DNA of 6,543 nucleotides from Thermodesulfobacteriota bacterium. Lineage in GTDB: Bacteria; Desulfobacterota; Dissulfuribacteria; Dissulfuribacterales; UBA3076. The notes beneath the pieces are model-generated. The model was not told the origin of the DNA. It made no database searches and saw only the letters and a list, made by a program, of their open reading frames with translations. Below are positions 1 to 6,300 of the stretch, piece by piece (within the stretch, counting starts at the first letter, position 1; each line of letters opens with the position of its first letter). Location of the stretch: the NCBI GenBank assembly GCA_003645605.1, contig QNAY01000075.1, positions 1 through 6,543 on the forward strand, in the 5' to 3' direction. The translations under genes were made by a program, and so were the position numbers.

Positions 1-71
1 ACCCCCAGATACATCACTTTATTGTTCCAATTTGTTAGCAGATACACATAATATGTCACAGTCATGGGCAT
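1..71 (-). CDS. GIY-YIG nuclease family protein, N-terminal fragment (cut by window edge)
   Basis: Only the first 23 codons plus two bases are present; the rest lies beyond position 1. The reading starts MPMTVTYYVYLLTNWNN and continues to YLG. This shows the two hallmark strands of the GIY-YIG domain: 'YVY' at residues 8-10 and 'YLG' at residues 21-23, separated by ten residues as in the family. Small single-domain GIY-YIG proteins of this kind (about 80-100 residues) are predicted endonucleases whose cellular role is mostly unknown. I prefer the ATG at 71-69 because a GGGAG lies nine bases upstream (85-81). The in-frame ATG at 65-63 is the alternative. The ribosome site lies inside the short repeat at 72-102, so the repeat and gene may travel together. 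The catalytic Arg and Glu of the family are outside the window, so activity cannot be judged. Confidence 0.75.
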   Translation of the reverse strand, partial: MPMTVTYYVYLLTNWNNKVMYLG

Positions 72-102
72 TTAAGATTTCTCCCTTCGGTCGAAATGAC
101 AA
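72..102 (-). repeat. Short interspersed repeat carrying the ribosome site of the GIY-YIG gene
   Basis: On the minus strand this stretch contains TGTCATTTCGACCGAAGGG followed by AGAAATCTTAA and the start codon. From memory, sequences of this form recur between genes in genomes of Deltaproteobacteria, Nitrospirae and related uncultured bacteria, often next to small GIY-YIG genes. Only one copy is in this window, so repetitiveness cannot be shown here. The GGGAG at 85-81 is well placed as a Shine-Dalgarno site for the ATG at 71. Confidence 0.45.
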
Positions 103-112
103 TATGGGCGTG

Positions 113-121
113 AACGCTTAC
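113..121. repeat. Solo copy of the palindrome terminus (AACGCTTAC)
   Basis: AACGCTTAC here is identical to the right terminus of the large palindromic element at 1921-1929 and is the reverse complement of its left terminus at 1820-1828. The preceding TG extends the resemblance to the GTAAGCGTTCAC form on the other strand. No second arm is found nearby, so this could be a decayed end of the same repeat family, or chance. A 9-base match is modest evidence. Confidence 0.35.
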
Positions 122-148
122 GTCCACTCTAATGCCTTTTCCATCGAC

Positions 149-1150
149 TTATTCCTTTACTGGTCCTTGGTTTTTCGGTGAACCCTGAACCTTTGGACCC
201 TGAACTCCTGAACGGTTACCAGGATATTTCTGTTTTAACTTTTTTATTTTAGATATTGCAGCTTCATCCACAGGAAGCCTTGCCTTTAGCTGATGCAGCT
301 CATTATTCAACCCCTGTATACCTCCCTCGGAATTGAGTTTCACCACAACTTTTCCCACTGATTTTCCTTTTGGAGACCCTCTCAAAAGATAGGTCCTCCC
401 TATTTTAAATGGCTGAGGACGCTGTCCTCCGGGACCGCTTCCGATGATAACATCTATACCATCAACAGTGCATGCCAGCTTCCTGTCCTCGAACTCGCCG
501 AGGTTGGACAACAACACTATTACATCGACCTTGTTCTTAAGCTCCGGGACCAGGGACTTAAGCCGGGCTGAAGGATCGAGCACTTCCACACCGCCTGCCT
601 TGATCCGCTGGTTCAACCTGGGAGACGTTACGGCAAGGACGCCTACTTTCGTACCATTAACATCAAATATCCTATAGGGCTCAAATACGGCCTTATTCTT
701 GTAACGCAGGTTTGACGATAAGGGCATCAAACCTCTTTTCTTGGTCTCTTCCAGCAGAAACATGGTTGAGCCCGCGAGATCTCTCTTGCCTACACAAAGG
801 GCCGTGTAACCCATATTACGGTAAAAATCCAAAAGAAGCCCTGCATTGGCAATTGCCGCTTCTGAAGGTACTGCTTCATTTCTGAAAAGAAAATTACCAG
901 CATCTAAAAAAAGGAAGTTCTTATGATTCTGAACATTATCACGGACCCACCGGACCCGCCGGGCGATTCCCCCGCTTTCCTTTCCCCCTCAACCAAAACA
1001 CGGATCAAGATTACCCAGGGTATTCCCAGTATAAAACAGAGTAAATTCCTTTGTGCGCTCCTTAGAATCCGCCAAAGCCAGTCCGGCTGCAAAAAAAGAT
1101 ACAAGAAATGCGAATAAAACAAAAACCGTTATGTTTCTGATCCTGTTCAT
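149..1150 (-). CDS. Putative secreted selenoprotein with a 5'-nucleotidase-like (metallophosphoesterase) fold and a CxxU motif
   Basis: One frame of 334 codons (333 residues) runs from ATG 1150 to TAA 151-149 if the TGA at 991-989 is read as selenocysteine (residue 54). Residues 1-27 form a Sec signal peptide (basic start, hydrophobic core, cleavage after A-L-A), so the mature protein should be periplasmic. Residues 36-53 include YTGNTLGNLDPCFG, then U54-GG, giving C51-F-G-U54. The downstream part resembles the N-terminal domain of UshA/5'-nucleotidase proteins: LDAGN (82-86), MGYTALCVGKRD (113-124), LSSNL, PYRIFDVNGTKVGVLAVTSP, LLSNLGE (about 213-218) and DVIIGSGPG (about 233-241). All usual metal-ligand motifs are altered, so phosphatase activity is doubtful and a thiol/selenol redox role is more likely. 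There is no C-terminal nucleotide-binding domain. The last ~20 residues are a Gly/Pro/Gln-rich tail overlapping a simple repeat. The start is supported by GGGAG eight bases upstream. Alternative: a pseudogene with one nonsense mutation. Confidence 0.78.
178..213 (-). repeat. GTTCAGG-type short direct repeats encoding the C-terminal tail
   Basis: On the minus strand GTTCAGG occurs three times (213-207, 205-199, 190-184) and GTTCA a fourth time (183-179), at spacings of 8, 15 and 7 bases. They sit inside the last codons of the selenoprotein candidate and encode the VQGPKVQGSP stretch. Such repeats are usually intergenic, so the tail may have formed when the original stop codon was lost or when a repeat inserted. 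Confidence 0.5.
952..980 (-). promoter_or_regulatory. Candidate bacterial SECIS hairpin downstream of the UGA codon
   Basis: Counting bases after the UGA, positions 15-18 (CGGG, 974-971) pair with 26-29 (CCCG, 963-960), enclosing the seven-base loop GGAAUCG (970-964). A lower stem GGA (980-978) pairs with UCC (954-952) across an asymmetric internal loop. A further GGA/UCC pairing may extend the base (985-983 with 945-943). The loop opens with two guanines at +19 and +20, where the two loop guanines of the E. coli fdhF SECIS also lie as I recall that sequence. Bacterial SelB reads a hairpin within the coding sequence just after UGA, so position and shape fit. Stem lengths are short and no folding calculation was done. 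Confidence 0.55.
989..991 (-). other. In-frame UGA, predicted selenocysteine codon (residue 54)
   Basis: Minus-strand codons around it read CCG TGT TTT GGT TGA GGG GGA, i.e. P-C-F-G-U-G-G. The frame is open for 53 codons before and 279 after, and homology to one protein family lies on both sides. The approximately 1,700 codons of the other three complete genes contain no in-frame TGA, which argues against genome-wide reassignment of UGA to Gly or Trp. No gene here ends in TGA, so stop usage itself gives no independent test. Confidence 0.72.
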
Positions 1151-1158
1151 TATAAATG

Positions 1159-1163
1159 CTCCC
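1159..1163 (-). promoter_or_regulatory. Ribosome binding site of the selenoprotein candidate, abutting the stop codon of the HD gene
   Basis: GGGAG at 1163-1159 lies eight bases before the ATG at 1150 and directly follows the TAA stop (1166-1164) of the upstream HD gene. The arrangement fixes the start at ATG 1150 rather than the longer possibility at 1183, and suggests that ribosomes ending the HD gene reinitiate here. Confidence 0.75.
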
Positions 1164-1748
1164 TTATCTATCGTTATTCCCAAGCAACTGCCTCATCCAC
1201 CAACTCGCCCAGTGTTCCTTCAAAATGGCATCGGCAAGGGCATTGGCCCCTTCTGATTTTAATCTGTCCTTGACATAGGGTATCCAAAGCGCTGCGTCAC
1301 TGCTCCCAGTATCCAAATGTTCTTTAAGAGAAAGCAACATATCGAGCTGATCTGCGTCATGAGCCAATACTGATTCTGTTGTCTTACAGTCCCTGAGCTC
1401 TGACAGCAGATCCACTATCTCTTCACCGCCTGGAAGTCCTTGAGTCATTTCTGTTATTGCTGATTTTTCATCTATAGTCACATACCGCTTGTGTACTGCG
1501 TTGGCATCCCCTGTCCTGGCCTCAGGGAGATCATGTACCAGGCAAAGCTTCAAGAGTCTTTCCATATCCACTCCAGGAATATCTCTTGCCAGCATCATGG
1601 CACTCAGGATCACACCAAACGTGTGGGCAGCCACTGATTCCCTGCCCTTACCCAGAAACGGATAACCTGTTCTCCAGGTATGCTTGAGCATTGACCCTTC
1701 AAAAAGAAAACGGGCTGTCCTCTCCCAATTTGTATCTTTATCATTCAT
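1164..1748 (-). CDS. HD-domain phosphohydrolase, YfbR/HDDC2-like (putative 5'-deoxynucleotidase)
   Basis: A 194-residue cytoplasmic protein with the full HD metal-binding signature: His42 (in ESVAAHTFGV), His72-Asp73 (in LCLVHDLPEARTGD) and Asp131 (in LAHDADQLDML). The opening RFLFEGSMLKHTWRTGYPFL and the GRESVAAH segment are typical of the YfbR/HDDC2 branch. Characterised members of that branch are metal-dependent 5'-nucleotidases acting on deoxynucleoside monophosphates; the substrate of this one is an inference. I chose ATG 1748 because GGAG lies five bases upstream (1757-1754) and family similarity begins there. The longer start at 1781 is a GTG without a ribosome site. The gene follows a 70-base spacer after the palindromic repeat, ends 13 bases before the selenoprotein candidate and is probably co-transcribed with it. 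Length is normal and all catalytic residues are present. Confidence 0.85.
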   Translation of the reverse strand: MNDKDTNWERTARFLFEGSMLKHTWRTGYPFLGKGRESVAAHTFGVILSAMMLARDIPGVDMERLLKLCLVHDLPEARTGDANAVHKRYVTIDEKSAITEMTQGLPGGEEIVDLLSELRDCKTTESVLAHDADQLDMLLSLKEHLDTGSSDAALWIPYVKDRLKSEGANALADAILKEHWASWWMRQLLGNNDR

Positions 1749-1753
1749 AGTCA

Positions 1754-1757
1754 CTCC
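1754..1757 (-). promoter_or_regulatory. Ribosome binding site deciding the HD gene start
   Basis: GGAG at 1757-1754 with a five-base spacer (TGACT) supports initiation at ATG 1748 over the upstream in-frame GTG at 1781. Confidence 0.65.
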
Positions 1758-1818
1758 ATTGAAATTAATGTAACTGTTCACGGGATTACAACGCCCGTTT
1801 TACCGCAACCTACCGAAC

Positions 1819-1930
1819 TGTAAGCGTTTACAGGGTGCTGCAGATGCAAGGCGTACGGGTACGCAGACGTACTCCCTGTACTTCAAGTGCCCGACAATAA
1901 AGCAGATGCGGTGCCCTGAGAACGCTTACA
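1819..1930. repeat. 112-base imperfect palindromic intergenic repeat
   Basis: The outer ten bases pair perfectly (TGTAAGCGTT 1819-1828 with AACGCTTACA 1921-1930). Pairing then continues through CAGGG/CCCTG (1831-1835 with 1914-1918), GCA/TGC (1840-1842 with 1907-1909), TGC/GCA (1845-1847 with 1902-1904) and CGGG/CCCG (1856-1859 with 1890-1893). A small central hairpin GTAC-TCCCT-GTAC sits at 1869-1881. From memory, similar ~110-base elements starting GTAAGCGTT(C/T)AC and carrying CAGATGCAAGGCG recur in Deltaproteobacteria. The RNA should fold strongly in either direction. It fills most of the 177-base gap between holA and the HD gene, where it may stabilise, attenuate or separate transcripts. 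It codes for nothing recognisable. Confidence 0.75.
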
Positions 1931-3293
1931 TTGAAATAAAACGAAAAATAAGCATCTCCAGCAGCACTCTATGGGAAACCTGACCTCCTTTGAACTCAAG
2001 ATCCATTTCGGCCATAGAAGCCAGAAAATCCAGCATTTGATCCGGATCAAAATCATCTGCCTGCAGACTCAATTTGTAAAGTGCATATGGATGAGCACCT
2101 TTCAATACGGCAGGCAGGGCATCTCCCATGTTCTCCTTTATCTCGGGTAGTATCTGATCTTTGAAGATATTGTACTGCAAGTTCTTAATTGTCTGAATAC
2201 CCGGCCCGTATTCAAAAACCGCCCTTAAGATTATCATCTTCCGCAGAAAATTTGCAATGGTCGTCAAAATTGCCAGAGGATGGATTCCTTGATCCAGCAG
2301 ATAACTCAGGCTGTTGAAGCATTTACCCAGGTTCTTTTCGCCAATAGCGCCGGTGAGCTTATATAACTCCTCATCCTTGTGCCTTACAACCACCTCGCAG
2401 ACGTCTCCGGCCTTTATCCTGATACTATCTCCCGCCTGAGAGATAAGCTTCTGGACCTCTGTCTTCAGACCCACAAGGTCCGTATGACCCACCCGATCCA
2501 TAATGGCCTCAATGGCCTTAGGCTCTATTTCCTTGCCCTTTTCTCTGACTAAACTCCTGATAAAACTCCTCGCAAGATCCGCCCCGCCTTTTTTATCCTT
2601 TTTTTCTTTATCAAGGTCCACTACAGGCCCATGTTTTTTGAGTTCCTTGTAAAAGGCGCACCTTCTGTCCACTACCTCGGATTCGATAATTATAATTGCG
2701 CGGGTCGGGTCGGCCCTTTGAGCAAGCCACGAAAAAATGCGATCTCCCGAGCCTGTATGTATGGGCTCTATACATTCCAGGTCTTCACCATGGTCTTCAA
2801 GGAATTCTGATAAATTGTCAATGCGTAAATCCTTAGGCCAACCCAGAACCTCTTTCATCTGCCCTGATGAAAGCCCTATGAGCTCCTTTGGATCTATCTT
2901 CAAATCAGAAAAAATCCTGGAAATGAGTTCCTTTGCCCGATTATCATCACCTGCTTCAATGGCCGCCAGGGTCTTTTTCCACCTGGTCTTTGTAGTATCT
3001 GCTGATACCAGCAGAGGCAGATCCTGTACTAAAATCACCTTGCGCCCTGGGAAAAAACCTCTGGTTTCTAAAAGCTCAAGCAATCTGCCCTCTGAAAAAA
3101 AATCAGGAGATAAAATCTCAAAGTTGAAATCTCTCGCCTCTTCAGGCACCAGGCAATCTATTAATTTATTTATCTGAGGATGGATAATGGGCCTGTCACC
3201 TATAAACAGATAGACAGGATAGACCTCCCCTGCCTCTGCCTTCTTAATGACCTCTTCGACCTGGCTGAGATATTTTTTTGATGTAAGATTCAT
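1926..3293 (-). CDS. holA: DNA polymerase III subunit delta (clamp loader)
   Basis: A 455-residue protein matching the delta subunit, which opens the beta sliding clamp and with gamma/tau and delta' loads it on primed DNA. The N-terminus carries the family hallmark YPVYLFIGDR (about residues 25-34), followed by the sheet and helix pattern FNFEILSPDFFSEGRLLELLETRGFFPGRKVILVQD. Later come RAIIIIES and a basic KEKKDKKGG linker, then the helical collar: AIEAIMDRVG, DLVGLKTEVQKLI, the DVCEVVVRHKDEELYKLTGAIGEKN junction, and the C-terminal ILTTIANFLRKMIILRAV segment. E. coli HolA is about 343 residues; the excess lies mostly near residues 95-175, as an apparent charged helical insertion. ATG 3293 is preferred; an in-frame TTG at 3299 is possible, and the only ribosome-like signal is a weak AGG in the hsdR stop region. 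The gene begins 11 bases after hsdR, and its stop lies within the terminus of the palindromic repeat. Confidence 0.88.
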   Translation of the reverse strand: MNLTSKKYLSQVEEVIKKAEAGEVYPVYLFIGDRPIIHPQINKLIDCLVPEEARDFNFEILSPDFFSEGRLLELLETRGFFPGRKVILVQDLPLLVSADTTKTRWKKTLAAIEAGDDNRAKELISRIFSDLKIDPKELIGLSSGQMKEVLGWPKDLRIDNLSEFLEDHGEDLECIEPIHTGSGDRIFSWLAQRADPTRAIIIIESEVVDRRCAFYKELKKHGPVVDLDKEKKDKKGGADLARSFIRSLVREKGKEIEPKAIEAIMDRVGHTDLVGLKTEVQKLISQAGDSIRIKAGDVCEVVVRHKDEELYKLTGAIGEKNLGKCFNSLSYLLDQGIHPLAILTTIANFLRKMIILRAVFEYGPGIQTIKNLQYNIFKDQILPEIKENMGDALPAVLKGAHPYALYKLSLQADDFDPDQMLDFLASMAEMDLEFKGGQVSHRVLLEMLIFRFISM

Positions 3294-3304
3294 GTTCAAA
3301 GTGC

Positions 3305-6300
3305 CTAAAGTGTAATTTCTTCCGCAATCATTTCAGCCTGCTTTAAAACCGTCTCGGTTGCCAATTTCTGCATGTCCGGCGGGTAACCATATTGCCGCAA
3401 AGTCCTCTTGACAATAACCTTCAGTTTGGCCTTCACGCTTTCCTTGATTGTCCAGTCGATGGAGGCGTTTTCCCTGACTCGTTCAAAAAGCACGACGGCA
3501 AGTTCCCTTAATTTGTCTTTTCCCATCACCTCGCGAGCGCTTTCGTTATTGGCGATGGCCGTATAGAAGGCATACTCGAAATCAGAAAGCCCCATCTCCT
3601 GAGGCTCTTTATCCATCTCTTGGATGTCTTTTCCTAACGCGATCAGCTCTTCGATGACCTCTGCAGCGGTGATGATCTTGTTGTGATATCTCTTGATGGA
3701 ATTTTTCAGCATTTCCAATAAGGATTTTCCCTGGATCAAGTTCTTTTTGATCCTCGCCCTTATCTCGTCATTCAACAGTTTCTTCAAGACTTCCAGGGCA
3801 ATGTTCTTGTGCTCCATGTTCTTGACTTCCAGAAAAAATTCTTCTGAGAGAATCGAAATATCCGGCTTTTTGATCCCTGCCGCATCAAAGACATCAATGA
3901 CCTGCTCGCTCACCAACGCTTTGTCAATAACCTGCCTGATCGCGGTCTCAATCTCCTCATCCGTCTTGCCGGTCCCGGTGCTGTCGAATTTTGCCAGACG
4001 CACCTTGACCGCCTGAAAAAACGCAACCTCATCTTTCACATCCATTGCCTGTTCGTGGGGGATGGCGATGGCGAATGCCTGCGACAAGGAAGCCACCTCG
4101 TTGATGTACCTTTTTCCCCCGTTTTCCAGGCCAAGAATATGTTCTTCCGCCGCCAGGATTAGCGAAAGCTTCGTCCCCGTATCCGCCTCGAAATAATCCT
4201 CATAGGCAAACCCATGGAACATCTGCGAAACAACCTCCAGTTTCTCCAGCATTATCTGCACCGCTTTTTCCTGGGTTATGGCCGGGGCACCCTTGCCACC
4301 GCTGTCCGAGTAAAATGACAATGCCTTTTTCAAGTCCGAGGCAATGCCAAGATAATCCACCACCAACCCACCGGGTTTGTCCTTATAGACACGATTTACC
4401 CTGGCGATGGCCTGCATCAAGTTGTGGCCCTTCATGGGTTTGTCTATGTAAAGCGTATGCATGGAAGGCACATCAAGGCCCGTGAGCCACATATCTCGAA
4501 CAATAACCAGCCTGAGTTCATCCTCCGGGTCTTTCATCCGGTCGGCGAGAGACCTCCGTTGCTCTTTTGTCGTATGATGCTTGGCTATTTCAGGGCCATC
4601 GGAAGATGCGGATGTCATGACCACCTTGATGGCTCCTTTTTTCAGGTCGTCGCTATGCCATCCCGGCCTAATATTGATGATTTCCTTATATAAATCGGCG
4701 GCAATGCGGCGGGACATGGCAACAATCATTGCCTTGCCTTCAGGGAAGATCTCCTGCCGCTGTTCGAAATGATCGATAATATCCCGAGCAACCTGTTTTA
4801 TCCGGTTCTCACTTCCGACAAGCGCTTCGAGTTGCGTCCATTTTGCCTTCGCCTTTTGTGTTTCGGTAAGGTCGCCCTGATCAAGCTCATCATCCAGTTC
4901 GGCAACGAGCTTTTTGCCTTTTTCACTCAAGTTGATTTTCGCCAGTCTGCTTTCGTAATAGATTCTAACCGTTGCCCCGTCCTCAACAGCCTGGGCAACA
5001 TCGTAAACATCAACATAATTTCCAAAGACGGCAGGGGTGTTCACGTCGGTGCTTTCAATGGGCGTGCCGGTAAAGCCCAGATAGGTTGCCTTGGGCAGGG
5101 CATCCCGCAAATACTTGGCAAACCCGTACACAACCTTTTTACCGATCACATTGCCGTCTTTGTCCTTATCGTCTATAGTCTTGGCCTTAAAGCCGTATTG
5201 GGTCCGGTGGGCTTCATCGGCAATGACAATAATATTTTCCCGCTTCGAAAGGGTTTCGTAAACATTGCCTTCCTCAGGATGGAACTTCTGAATGGTGGTA
5301 AAAACCACCCCGCCCGATGCGACTTTGAGTAGTTCTTTTAAATGCCCCCTGTCTTCCGCCTGCACCGGTTCCTGCCGGAGCAATTGTTTTGAGGCGGCAA
5401 AGGTGTCGAATAACTGGTCGTCCAGGTCGTTTCGGTCGGTAATGACCAAGATTGTGGGGTTATCCATGGCAAGAACAATCTTGCCGGTATAGAAAACCAT
5501 AGAAAACGATTTGCCGCTTCCCTGTGTATGCCAGACCACGCCGCCTTTTCGGTCCCCGACAGATTGGAATTTCACATCCGGCAATCCATAACTGGTCGGG
5601 GATTCCATTACATCTGTCACATACCCCGATGCCCGCAAGGTCGATTCCACGGCCTTGTTGACAGCATAATATTGGTGATAGGATGCGAGTTTCTTCACCG
5701 TCTGGATGGTGATAATCCAGGTTTCCTTGTCCTCTTTTTTGTTTTTTTCAAAAACGATGAAATGGCGGATGAGGTCCAGCAGAGTTTTCTTGTCAAGCAC
5801 GCCCTTGATCAAGATTTCCAACTGTCCGATGAGCGGTGAGGCTTCCACCTTACCGTCCGCTGTTTTCCAGACCATGAAGCGGGTGAATCCGGCGGAAATG
5901 GAACCGGCTTTGGCTTCCAGGCCATCGGAAATAATCATTATGCCGTTATAGGTGAACAGGCCGGGGGTGGCCTGCTTGTATGTTTGAAGCTGCTTGAAGG
6001 CTGATTTAACTGTGGCGTTTTCATCAGCCGGGTTTTTCAGTTCGATAATCACCAGGGGCAGGCCATTGACAAACAGGACCACATCCGGACGCTTGTTGAC
6101 ATTGTTTTCGATCACAGTGAACTGGTTTGCCACCAGAAAATCATTGTTCTCCGGATTCTTGAAATCAACAAGCCAGACCAGATCGCCCCGGCTGTGGCCC
6201 TTTTTCTGGTAACTGACCTTGATTCCTTCGGTCAGCATCCGGTGGAAGGCTTCATTGTTGGCAATGAGTTCCGGAGAATTGAGCCTTCGAATCTGCTTGA

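Noticed and set aside
989..991. Reading the TGA as a nonsense mutation or frameshift, with two separate gene fragments
   Set aside because: The frame is identical on both sides, no second disabling change is seen in 333 codons, and the UGA falls exactly in a CxxU context followed by a plausible hairpin. A pseudogene remains possible but is less economical.
989..991. Genome-wide reassignment of UGA to Gly or Trp
   Set aside because: The other complete genes contain no in-frame TGA over roughly 1,700 codons while using TGG and GGN freely; under a reassigned code several would be expected.
904..1122. Minus-strand reading frame offset within the selenoprotein gene, and its plus-strand counterparts near 923-1256
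   Set aside because: Composition is implausible, there is no family resemblance, and all overlap the coherent signal peptide and CxxU frame.
1781..1797. CGGG/CCCG hairpin as a terminator after holA
   Set aside because: It has only four base pairs with a nine-base loop and no T run on the minus strand, so it does not qualify as an intrinsic terminator.
1749..1818. Promoter for the HD gene in the spacer after the palindrome
   Set aside because: TTGTAA followed by CATTAA-like hexamers can be picked out, but spacing (about 15 bases) and match are poor; not supportable.
4769..5332. 187-codon plus-strand open frame inside hsdR (and similar ones at 3693, 4424, 5528, 5994)
   Set aside because: They lie antisense to conserved HsdR motor motifs and show no recognisable domain; they are shadows of the hsdR coding sequence.
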